64,000 bases of DNA, taken from Dendrocalamus latiflorus (taxonomy: Eukaryota; Streptophyta; Magnoliopsida; Poales; Poaceae). Shown piece after piece: positions 23,639 through 33,876 of this stretch; position 1 is the stretch's first letter; each line of letters opens with the position of its first letter. The position numbers were made by a program, and so were the translations under genes. The stretch is from positions 13,244,538 to 13,308,537 of the forward strand of contig CM029650.1 of the NCBI GenBank assembly GCA_017311315.1, in the 5' to 3' direction. The notes under the pieces were generated by a model. The model saw only the letters and a list, made by a program, of their open reading frames with translations. It ran no database searches and had not been told where the DNA came from.

Positions 23639-24796
23639 TAGACTACCACAAATTTTCCAGTAAAGTGTCTCAAAACATGGTTCATTAATCGCATGAATGT
23701 ACTAGGAGCATTAGATAAACCAAAAGCTATCACTAACCATTCATACAATCCAAATTTTGTTTTAAAAGCTGTCTTCCACTCATCACCATGTTTCATTCTA
23801 ATTTGATGATATCCACTACGCAAATCAATCTTAGAAAAGATAGTAGAGCCACTCAATTCATCAAGCATATCATCTAACCTAGAAATAGGATGACGATATC
23901 GAATGGTAATATTGTTGATAGCTCTACAGTCTACGCACATTCTCCATGTACCATCTTTCTTAGGAACAAGAATGACAGGAACGGCACAAGGACTAAGACT
24001 TTCGCGTACGTACCCTTTTTCCATGAGGGCTTGGACTTGCCGCTGAATTTCTTTTGTCTCCTCCGGGTTGGTGCGGTACGGCGGCCGATTGGGAAGTGGA
24101 GCTCCCGGCACAAGTCAATTTGATGTTCAATGCCTCGAATGGGTGGTAAACCTGCGGGTACCTCCTCCGGAAAGACATCTTCATAAGCCTATAACACTTG
24201 AGAAACCACACTAGGAAGAGAGGTTAAGTCATTAGTAGAAAGCAAAACATCTTCATACAACAATACCAAATGCTCTAAAGTGGAATCATCTCTCATTTCT
24301 TTTAGATCAGATTTGGAGGCTATCATAACCATCTTTTTCTCTCCTTCATCCTTTCTTTTTCCACTCAATTTTAGCTTGTGGCTCTTTCTCACCTTTTGTG
24401 GAATCACATTCTTTTGCTGCTTCCCTTTCTCACTCTCTACTTTCACCTCAACTTTTTGCATGTTATCATGTATGATTTGAGAAGGAGTTAATGGCTGTAG
24501 CGTTATTTCCTTATTGTTCCACATGAATTTATACTGATTAGTTCTACCATCATGAATAACAGAACGATCATATTGCCACGGCCTACCTAATAACAAGTGA
24601 CATACCTCCATGGACACAACATCACATTCTACAGTATCACGATAAGAACCAATTTGAAAGCTAACATCAACAGTGTACCCAACATTCATGGAACCATTAT
24701 TATTCAACCACTGAATTTGATATAGATGTGGCTATTTCTTGTATTTCAATCCAAGTTTAGTGCTAAGTTCTTTGCTAGCTAGGTTATGACAACTAC
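23639..24796 (-). pseudogene. pol: Protease end and RT N-terminal half of element I
   Basis: The protease part (24796-24500) begins at CHNLASKEL, immediately after the catalytic IDGGS that lies on the lost side, and includes LLGRPWQYDRSV and HDGRTNQY. A Lys-rich spacer and SLPSVVSQVL follow, then RT from LPNRPPYRTNPEE through VPKKDGTWRMCVDCRAIN and SGYHQIRMKHGDEWK to KFVVVY at 23639, where the catalytic box is cut by the family 3 solo LTR. A frameshift lies near 24111-24190. Confidence 0.88.
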
Positions 24797-25832
24797 TGAT
24801 GCGGATATGCACATGATTAGCACTTTTCAATCAAATACATTATTTCACTGGAAAGAAGTATTGAGCCGCATTAAATATTGTCAGGTGAATTTGTTTCTTA
24901 ATGAATTTCCTTCTATTCGTGGGAACGATATACTACCTTATGTCAAATTCTTGTTTATTATTAGGTTTGAATATTATGATGATTCCGGGGCCAAAGCAAT
25001 GGAGAAGCACAAGGAGGGTGATCATATTTGCTACCAAAAACGAAAAGCTCAAAGCCTATGGGAATGGAAAGGAGGAAACCAAGCAGCCCATGTAGCTCAT
25101 CAAGGAGGAAAGAAGCCCATGCAGTGGGAGAGCAAAAGGGAGGAGCCCAAGGACTTAAACCACAAGTTTTGGATAAGATTTTCAAGCCAAATTCAGACTT
25201 CCCACGTGCTCAACCCAATTCAAACTCGGATTCTACTCAGGATTCAACTCGGATTCGGTTCGGGACAGCCTGACAGGCAGTTACTAAAAAGGCCATAACT
25301 TTCACAAACGGACTCCGATTCAGGTGTTCTTGTACTCGTTGGAAAGATAATTTCAAGGGCTACGCAATGGATCTGGTCCCACATTCAAATTCGTCACGGA
25401 TAAAAAGTTATGATCGAAACAATATGACGGGTGAAAACTGTAATTTCCTTTTTGTGAGAGTTCGTATCTAAAACCATATAGGGTTGAGTTGTAATTGGTT
25501 TGGGGACCATATGGACGTCCCAAGGGGCTATATAAGCCTTGTATTGGCAGCCTTTAGGGCTTAGACCACGTTTGAGAAAAATCAATCTTCGAGTTTAGCA
25601 TTGTTGCTGAAATTCCTTATGGAATTAGGAGTATCTTATTCAATCAAGATCATTCAGCCTTTCCGCTGGGAATTGGGTGCACGATAGATCTTCGCTTGGT
25701 GGTCGGCGGAATCAACACGAGTGTGTTTTGGCGGATTAAAGAGTGTTCGTCCCATGCATTGGCATCGGAGGATCATTACGATTCATCAAGACTCCCGTGA
25801 GTATCCATCCTACGTCGAGAAGATCGGGCGAC
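24797..25832 (+). repeat. LTR, family 3, with trimmed 3' end
   Basis: It starts TGATGCGGATATGC and matches the solo LTR at 18039, but ends at gatcgggcgacc, lacking the final CCGTATCA. The host sequence does not resume cleanly: the left flank is the protease codons CHNLAS and the right flank is the gag zinc-knuckle codons QCFKCL, so the roughly 100 residues between knuckle and protease are gone. A TATA box TATATAAG is at 25529-25536. This is an insertion followed by a deletion across its right edge. Confidence 0.85.
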
Positions 25833-27138
25833 CTAAGACACTTGAAACATTGGATGGAGCTACTCTTGGCCGTAGACCCAACAGAAGATGATGAAGATGG
25901 GACTGGTCCTCTTTTTGGAAAGGAAGGAGTGGCGTTCTTGGCACTCGGGGCAGCACGTGCACTAGGAGTAAAACTTCCACTAGATTGGTTAGTTTTAAAC
26001 GAATTGAAACGAGATGTGGTTTTACCTCCTGTAGGTGCTGTACGGGGAGTGTAGGAAGATGATTTTGACACCCTCATGTCTTGTTGTACTTGCCTCTCAG
26101 CCTTAGTGGCTTGATGTACCAACTCCACCATGTTGTTGTAGGGTTTAAATTCGACAATTCGCTTGATGGAAGGTTGCAAACCAGCAAGAAAACGGGCTAT
26201 AGTTTGCTCTTCTTGTTCATAAACATTAGCCCTTATCATAGCCATTTCCATCTCTTTGTAGTACTCCTCAATCGTGAAACTCCCTTGCTTCAAATTCTGC
26301 AATTTATCAAAAAGATCACGTTTGTAATGTTTAGAAACAAATCTTGCCCTCGTATGGTACTTCATCTCTTCCCATGTAGTGATGGGTGGCTCATTGTTCT
26401 CCATCCTTTGGTTTTGCACTTGTTCCCACCAAACCAAGGCATAATCATTGAATTCTAGTCCCGCCATATGGATTTTCTTTTCTTCAGAATAGTTGTGCAA
26501 GCGGAACACCTTGTCTACCTTGAGCTCCCAAGTGAGGTATTCTTTGGGTTCATGTGTACCTGAAAATGAAGGCATTGTAAATTTGAGCTTACCAAATTTC
26601 TCCTCGTGTGGTCGTTCTTCGCCGTAATGATTACGGCGGTGGTAGCCATCGTCGTAGTGCAGAAAGGCATCGTCGTCAACGTGAAGTGCTCCCCCACCAC
26701 GGCCTCCATGTCCATGGCCCCTCCCCGAACCATGCAAGCCACCCCCTGCACCTCTCCCAGGCGGGGGTGGACGGATGGCGTTTGCCACCATGCGGTCTCG
26801 CCGTTGTTGTGCATCTTGGCCACCTCGAGCAACGCCTGCTTCCTCATGTTGTGGAGGTATGTCACTCCCACGATGAACACTGCCTTCCTCTTGTTGCGGT
26901 CGAAGGGCGCGCACCACGTCGTTCACGATGTTGGTACGTAGCACATTCATTTGTTGGTTCATCTCAATGCGCATGTCTTGTGTGGAGTTGTTGATCTCTG
27001 CCTTGAGTTGCTCCTCCAAGGCAGAAGTAGTAGCGGCGAACTCATTGCACAAGTTCCCCTCAAAGCTTGGAATTGAAAACGAGTCACCGGGGAATTCACA
27101 CCATGCTCCTCTCCCATGTTGTCGTCTCCACTTGACAT
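25833..27138 (-). pseudogene. gag: gag of element I
   Basis: The start is the ATG at 27138 (MSSGDDNMGEE); a frameshift near 27080 moves it to the long frame that continues to 25833. A coiled-coil-like N-terminal part (LEEQLKAEINN, MRIEMNQQMN) is followed by a Gly/His-rich stretch and the gag core (EYLTWELKVDKVFRLHNY in two parts, WWEQVQNQRMENN, FLAGLQPSIKRI). A Ser/Pro linker leads to the zinc knuckle, of which only CFKCL remains before the inserted LTR at 25832. It is collinear with the gag of element H. Confidence 0.88.
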
Positions 27139-27850
27139 GGTTAGTAGCACAAAGAAGACACAAAAGCCACAAATATATGGGTAATATGTGGAGTCACTCT
27201 AACTCACTTTTCCTCAACCAAGTAAAGTTCTTACCTTTCCGAAGTGAATTGAGGCCAAAAGAAACTTACACTTGGTGGTGGCTACAATAACAAGTGATGA
27301 TCAAGCGGATTTAAGAGTGACTCACAATTGCACGGCAAAGGATATTATGTGGACCTTGGTTAGGAAGTTTTTATCCTACACGATCTGAATTTCACGATGT
27401 TGTAAAATTAAGTAATAATCCAAGCTAGAAAATATTGCCTATGTGCTGATCCAAAAGATATAAGTGAAGTGTATGAACGCACACGCAAAGATCAATGTGA
27501 CTCAATGCAACAAAGGAATGAGCTAGATGGGAACAAATAGGAACAATAGCTCGTTTGCATCAAGTACTAGGAGAGACGCTAGCCAATTGTAATAACAAGA
27601 ATAGAGGGCATAAGATTGCTCAAATTACTCACCCAAATAGGAGCTAGAACCACTCACCCAAATCAGCCTCCATACCTTTTTTTGCACTCTTTTTTTTTGC
27701 AACCGAGCCACTAACCCAAATATGTTCAACTCACTATTCTGAGTCTATTGAGGTATATGGGTCATAAACTTTTTGTGGAAGGTAGGGGTATAAGTGAAGC
27801 TCGTATGACTAGTCTCAAAGTATTTAAAGGATATAAGTGAAGCTCGTATG
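27139..27850 (-). other. Leader of element I (partial)
   Basis: AT-rich non-coding DNA with atataagtgaag phrases, as in the leader of H. It changes near 27850 to GC-richer sequence of different origin. The primer site and 5' LTR of I are missing. Confidence 0.6.
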
Positions 27851-28035
27851 TGTGGTGTTCGGCCGTATGGTGTTCAAGGAAGCCAACTCGAACACTAACA
27901 CCTCCTAGAGTTGGTTTCGGATGGCAACTCCCAAACGGTCGTGCATTCCTTCCCGAGAGGGGTGGGGACGTGTGGCAGTATGCTATTAGCACGTCGTGCG
28001 CTGTCAGGCAGCCTACGATTGCACGCCTCCGACTA
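27851..28035. other. GC-rich flank of element A, ending in target-site copy gacta
   Basis: About 185 bp unlike the leader of I. Its last five bases, gacta (28031-28035), abut the LTR of A. The matching copy of this duplication is at 48743-48747 in opposite orientation beside F, suggesting that this flank and the DNA at 48.7 kb were once adjacent. Confidence 0.5.
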
Positions 28036-29422
28036 TGATGAGGACACGACCCCTATGGATACAACCATATTTGCTATGCTTGTTGTTCCAATTACAAGAG
28101 CTCCTACGCATCACTTAAATTATAAGGTGAGCTCGTTTCAAAAAGGTTTGTTATTGTGTGATAAAGAACGTATGATATTACATAATGAGAGTTTGTTGCG
28201 TTTGTTATTATGTACCGAGATTTATGATGAAGATCATGCAATACGCGAGGCTACACATATGCGAAAACCGAGGACGGTTTTCTATCAAGAAGGGGAGGAT
28301 GATGTGACCACGCCACAAACACATACGACAATAGCGCCCAATATCAAGATTGAACTAAAGGTGAATTCGTTTCTTCAGCCTTCATATGTTACTGAGAATA
28401 GACCGCTACCTAATGCAAGTGATTTAATTGTGCTTAGGAACTTGGGAAAGGATGAAGGAAAGGGACATGGAGTCCTGGACATGCATGGAAGGAATAATGG
28501 AGGTCACCACGTCACTTTGGGACCAAGTAAGCACGAATTCGAGTTGGACACGTTTTGGAATCAGACTCGGACTGCTGCGATGGTACCAAGTTCAAACGGG
28601 CATAACTTCCTCATACGGACTCCGTTTGGGACGTTCTTGAACTTCATGGAAAGCTTATAAAGTCTACTTTCCAACGGATCCAATTTCATCTTCAAATTAT
28701 ATCCGAGCCGGCCGAAATTGTCAAAGGAGTCCACGTTGGTCACGTACTGGAATCGGATTCGGACTGCTGCATTGGTGCAAGTTTAAAAGGACATAACTTC
28801 CTCATACGGACTCCGTTTGGTACGTTCTTGTACTTCGTGGAAAGCTTATGAAGTCTACTTTCCAATGCATCCAACCTCATCTTCAAATTACATCTGAGCC
28901 GGTCGCAATCATCAAAAGAGTCCACGTTAGTTTCTGAGTCCGAGTCAAAATGGGTGTTGCGCCACGACCACTTGGGCCCATGGGCCTTGTAACCCTAGGG
29001 CATGCACTTGGACGCCACCCCTGGTTGTTCTCCCAATAAAGGAGCCACCGCCTCCGTTGCTAGGACTTGGATTTTGTTGAGTTTAGGTTTAGCTATTATG
29101 CAAACTTCTGTTCTTCAGTTGTGTCGGATGACCACCTGTCAAGACTACCTTCGGAATCCCACCTTTTGATCTCAATTTATATATTTGCAATTTCAGATTG
29201 CTTGTTATCTTGTTCTTGCGTGTTCTTCGATTACATGCAGGAATAGACCTTCGTGGTTAGGTCAACCGCGTTCTTGGCACGGTTGATAACATCTTGGGGT
29301 TGGTTCAGCGATTGCTAAGGCGCAAGCGACGTCGTTCGGTTGTAGTCGGATCGCAAGGGTCACCTCCACCAAAATCGATAGTTATCATCCTATCGGAAGA
29401 TCGGGACCCCATCGTCTCATCA
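28036..29422 (+). repeat. 5' LTR of element A (1387 bp, long form)
   Basis: It starts TGATGAGGACACG after gacta and ends CGTCTCATCA. Two degenerate repeats of about 190 bp lie at about 28550-28925. Diagnostic bases (catatgcgaaaacc, ggtaccaagttcaaacgggc, ttttgttgag, gtctcatca) are shared only with the LTR at 48748-50325, identifying the two as an original pair. The TATA position reads aataaagg (29035-29042), a weakened version of TATAAAGG in B. Confidence 0.93.
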
Positions 29423-29424
29423 GT

Positions 29425-29436
29425 TGGTATCAGAGC
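29425..29436 (+). other. Primer binding site (iMet type), element A
   Basis: TGGTATCAGAGC lies 2 bases after the LTR end; intact. Confidence 0.94.
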
Positions 29437-30543
29437 TTTAGTTGACCGGTAGGAATTCTTTGTATCCCTAGTTAGTAGATTGATTTTTATTTCCCATAGT
29501 CCAGAAAAATTCCCCACAAAAAAGAGTTAATTTCCCGCTATCCAAACCCCGTTGTGCTTTTCAATCTGTTAGTTTTGGTTTGCTAAATTGAATTTGTGTC
29601 CGTCTTAGCATTGTCTAGTTGCTGGTCGTATCTTTGTTCCAATAAAAATCCAAACAAAAAAAATCCCCCTGGTACCCCAAACCCTAATTCCAATTTCGGC
29701 TGATCCCTCCTTTCTCTGCAGCCGCCACCAAAAACTCCATAACTTTTGATTACGAGATTAGTTTTGAGTGAGACCACCGCCATTAGATTCAAAACTTCAT
29801 TGTCCATCTATCTGTAAAATTTCATGCCATTCCAGAAAGGCAGTTAAGAGATATCTGTGGTGCAAGTTGACCTAAAATTCTAGATTGAATCTGCAACAGC
29901 CGGTACTTGTGAATTTGGTGCGAATTTTTTGGTCAGTTTCCAGAACTTGACCCCAAAACAAAAGTTGTAGAAAAATCCGTCAGAAAACAAATAAAAAAAG
30001 AATCATTGAAAAAAAGGCAACTGACAAAAATTTACAGCCGAAATACCGACGTGCTGTCCAGTGGACAGAAATCTCCAGTTTTCAAGTTTTGGGTCAATCC
30101 TTGTGCTCTTCAATTCCAGATTGCATTCAATTGAATTATCTTGTATTAACCACTCTCATACATTGCCATACACATATTTTATCCTTCATCCATCCTTGGT
30201 TGATCAGCAACATAGGCTAAGTGCAAGATACGAACTATAATTCAATTCTGTGCAATTTCTGAAATTAATTGATTGTTTTCCTTTGCTACAAAATACATAG
30301 CCTATCCAATCTCCACTTCTCTACAAACCGAACAGGTCTCGCTGTACCTTGCAATCGCTTTACTCATCACTTGAGTTAGATTTATCACGAACCAGCCACC
30401 GGTTGCACCACCTGTTTGCTTTGGTAAGAACTTGTAAGAATTTGGTAAGAGCTTGAGAGATGCATTACGTGAGTTGAGCCTCCATATCCTAGTAGTTGAT
30501 AGGAACATATACTTGTGATTTGTTTCCTTGTTTGCTACTAACC
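29437..30543 (+). other. Leader of element A
   Basis: Non-coding leader of about 1.1 kb. Short open frames occur on both strands but none is conserved in the other members. It is closest to the leaders of E and G. Confidence 0.75.
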
Positions 30544-32454
30544 ATGGCAGGTTCACAAGATGATTACGAGATAGATCCATATCTTCTTCGAGCCATTGAC
30601 CGGGAGTGCAAAGAAATTCGCGAGGAAGATGCACGCTTAAGACATGCTTCTTCACCATGGGAGGTACACAATCGTGATAGTGCGTCAGGTAAAACTAAAA
30701 TCACTTTACCATTCTTTGCTGGTGAATTTGATCCTGATGCCTATATTGACTGGGAGATAGCACTAGAAAAAAAATTTGATTGTTATGATTGGTCTGATAG
30801 GCAAAAGATTAGAGCTGCCACTAGTGTTTTTATTGATAATGCAACACTTTGGTGGAAGGACATAAGTAGACTTGGAAGAGCGCCTCAAACGTGGCATGCA
30901 TTAAAGAAACTTTTGAGAGATCACTATGTTCCTAAATATCATGCTGATTATTTGCTAGCTAAATTGCAACATTTAAAACAGGAAAGTAGAACTGTAAGGG
31001 AATATTATCGTGAATTAAAAAACTCGTTTATTGCGTTGTGGTTTAGAGGAACATGCTGAAGCTACAGAGAATAGATTCTTGCGTGGGCTTAATAAAGAAA
31101 TTCAGGACCTTCTCATTCACAAAGAATATAATTCTCTCCCTCATTTGTTTATACTTGCTTGTAATGTTGAACGTCAGATTGAGGAGAAATTGAGAGTGCT
31201 TGATGATAAGAAATGTGAGAACAAACCCATGTTTGTGCCTTTTTCTGTAACTAACAACTTGCAGGCAGTTGCGAACCATGTTGAAGAGGAGCATGAGCTG
31301 ATTGAACCATCGATTCCATTGGTTGAGAACGAAGATGAGGAGATGGATGTACCAACATCATCTGAGGGGAGCCAAAAAGATAAAGATCATGGTGCTATCA
31401 TCACTCACGGTGAGTATGCTTGTGAAGAACAACAATTATGCACTGTTCATGCTATTTTAGAGCAAAACTTAGTGGAAAACAATTCTGACACGCCCATATT
31501 TCAAGTAGAGAATTCACACTGTATTGATTTGAGTATTGAGAATAAGTTTAGTGCACCTTGTCAAAAAATAATTGAATTGCCTGCTGTTTTGAGTGATTCA
31601 TGTGATGAATTAATCACATACAATGATCATGTGGCTTTGGTTAGATATGAAGAAGTTTTAACTAGAATTTCTCCTGCCAATTCTTTGTGTTACATCATGC
31701 TGGATCTTCCTATGAAATTGTCACATGCTTTGGAGAAAGTTTCCGAACTTACATGTTCAAAATTCTTGTTTAGAGCCTACACTCCTGGGTATAAGTTTAA
31801 TTTGATTGGAGATTATGGTGTAGGAAATCAATTTCTTGTATATCGAATATGCATAACTTGTGACCACATGGATGAATTGCAGCTTGTTGTTTTGAACAAC
31901 AACTCTTGTATGCTCAATCTTCTTCATTATGAAAGAAAAATAAAATTTAGTGATCATTCAATGCCTATGTGTTCTTCTCTTATTGAACCATTTAACATTG
32001 GCAATCTGAATAATGAAATTGATGTATGGAAGAACTTGCAAATATTTTCACCCTTACTAGATGAATTTGCTATTGCTCAATTGAAATCTGATTATATGGA
32101 TAAACTTTTTTTGATTCCAAAAGTTGTAGCTTTGCCTATATGTACAACCACAACAAGTTTACAACTTCAAAGATTTGAATTGCATAAATGCTTCACTTAC
32201 ATTTGCAAAACAAGTTGCGATAATTACTGTGTGAGAAGTTTTGATTTGTTCATTAACATATATGATTACTTTTGGGTTAATAATACAATGAGCTTTTATG
32301 ATTGCTGCTGTGTTATAACATTAATTGTGCAACAACGAATAACTGTTAAAACGGATGACATATACATATACCATGCATACACCTTGGCTTCTTTGTTACC
32401 ATACTTTCAGTTTATCAAAAGCCGAGGACGGCTTTGTTTTCAAGAAGGGGAGGA
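30544..32454 (+). pseudogene. gag: gag module plus conserved unknown segment, element A
   Basis: It starts at the ATG at 30544 (MAGSQDDYEIDPY). The gag core reads DPDAYIDWEIALEKKFDCY in two parts, WWKDISRLGR, VREYYRELK. One extra A in a run near 31028 shifts the frame; the product resumes as LEEHAEATENRFLRGLN and continues uninterrupted. From PFSVTNNLQ on, it matches B-E closely (linker, then SPANSLCYIMLDLPMKL, LIGDYGVGNQF, YICKTSCDNYC, FYDCCCVITLIVQQ), then SRGRLCFQEGEDDED across the purine tract and the ITRAPTHHLNYKV tail into the LTR (frame open to 33013). No zinc knuckle. Function of the segment after PFSVTNNLQ is unknown. Confidence 0.85.
32442..32454 (+). promoter_or_regulatory. Polypurine tract 1, element A
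   Basis: aagaaggggagga directly precedes LTR start TGATGAGGACACG. An identical tract at 32706-32718 precedes the second possible start TGATGTGACC at 32719. Confidence 0.85.
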
Positions 32455-33106
32455 TGATGAGGACACGACCCCTATGGATACAACCATATTTGCTATGCTT
32501 GTTGTTCCAATTACAAGAGCTCCTACGCATCACTTAAATTATAAGGTGAGCTCGTTTCAAAAAGGTTTTACTTTGCGTGATAAAGAACATATGATATTAC
32601 ATAATGAGAGTTTGTTGCGTTTGTTATTATGTACCGAGATTTATGATGAAGATCATGCAATACGTGAGGCTACACATATGCTAAAACCGAGGACGGTTTT
32701 CTATCAAGAAGGGGAGGATGATGTGACCACGCCACAAACACATACGACAATCGCGCCCAATATCAAGATTGAACAAAAGGTGAATTCGTTTCTTCAGCCT
32801 TCATATGTTACTGAGAATAGACCGCTACCTAATGCAAGTGATTTAATTGTGCTTAGGAATTTGGCAAAGGATGAAGGAAAGGGACATGGAGTCCTGGACA
32901 TGCATGGAAGGAATAATGGAGGTCATCACATCACTTTGGGACCAAGCAAGCACGAATTCGAGTTGGACACGTTTTGGAATCAGACTCGAACTGCTGCAAT
33001 GGTGCAAGTTTAAACGGACGTAACTTTCTCATACGGACTCCGTTTGGGACGTTCTTGGACTTCATGGAAAGCTTATCAAGTCTACTGTCTAAAGGATTCA
33101 ACCCAT
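32455..33106 (+). repeat. Truncated 3' LTR of element A
   Basis: It is collinear with the other long-form LTRs up to the phrase taaaggattcaaccc, then breaks. A short filler attaagg (33105-33111) joins it to the leader of element B. The promoter, R-U5 part and the end of the LTR are missing, as are the LTR end and primer site of B. Confidence 0.88.
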
Positions 33107-33876
33107 TAAGGCACCGCCACTAGACCTACAGCTTCCTTATCTAACTGCTCCTAAAATTTCGCTTCATTCCATTAAGGCAGTTAAAAGATATCTGCGGTGC
33201 AAGTTTTCCCAAATTTCCGGACTGAATCTGTAACAGTCTGCGCTTGTGATTTTTGTGCGATTTTATCTGTCGGTTTCTAGAATATGGCCCCAAAACAAAA
33301 GTTGTAGAAAAAGCCTTCAGGAAACACAGAAAAAAAGAATCATTGAAAAAAAGGAACTGACAAAAAGTTACGGCCAAAATACCGACGTGCTGTCCGGTGG
33401 GCAGAAATCTGCTTTCTCAGAATTGGGTCAATCCTTGTGCTTTTCAATTCCAGATTGCATTCTATTGAATTATCTTGTGCTCATCACTCCTATACATTGT
33501 TACACACTTGTTTTGGCCTTCTCCTATCCTTGTTTGATCAGCAACATAGGCTAAGTGCTAGATACGAACTATAATTCAATTCTGTGCAATTTCTGAAATT
33601 AATTGATTGTTCTCCATTGCTACATATCTAGCCTTCCAAGCTACACCTTTTACTAACCGAGCAGATCACGTCGAACCGACCCTTGCAATCGCTATACACA
33701 TCACTTGAGTCAAGTTATCACGAACCAGCCACCGGTTACACCACCTGTTTTGCATTGGTAAGAACTTGTAAGAGCTTGGTAAGAGTTTGAGAGATGTGTG
33801 ACTTGTGAAGCTCCACCTCCTAGTAGTTTATAGGGACTTACATAATTCTTGTGTATTTCCTTGTTTTCTACTAACC

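Larger units (their letters stand above)
13772..27850 (-). mobile_element. Element I: autonomous-type CRM-like Ty3 retrotransposon, multiply interrupted
   Basis: Taking out the insertions, one minus-strand element can be read: leader (27850-27139), gag (27138-25833), protease and RT (24796-23639, 18038-17657), RNase H (17660-17225), integrase and tail (15835-14590), and 3' LTR (14589-13772). The insertions are 15836-17224, 18039-23638 and 24797-25832. Each interrupts a domain that resumes on the other side. The 5' LTR and primer site are not present in the window. Frameshifts occur in gag and integrase. Motifs and layout match element H, and both look like CRM-lineage chromoviruses. Confidence 0.88.
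28036..33106 (+). mobile_element. Element A: pol-less CRM-related retrotransposon, 3' LTR truncated
   Basis: 5' LTR (28036-29422), primer site, leader, gag plus unknown segment, purine tract (32442-32454) and a 3' LTR cut short at about 33104, where it runs into the leader of element B. The left duplication gacta has no partner next to A or B; the partner is at 48743-48747. The gag module differs from that of B-E. There is no pol domain. Confidence 0.9.

Noticed and set aside
25743..27290. Long plus-strand frames opposite the gag of element I
   Set aside because: They are reverse-strand shadows of the gag coding sequence, caused by its biased codon composition.
27911..28660. 249-codon plus-strand open frame as a gene
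   Set aside because: It crosses the boundary at 28036 into the LTR of A; the coding-looking part is the tail motif inside the LTR.
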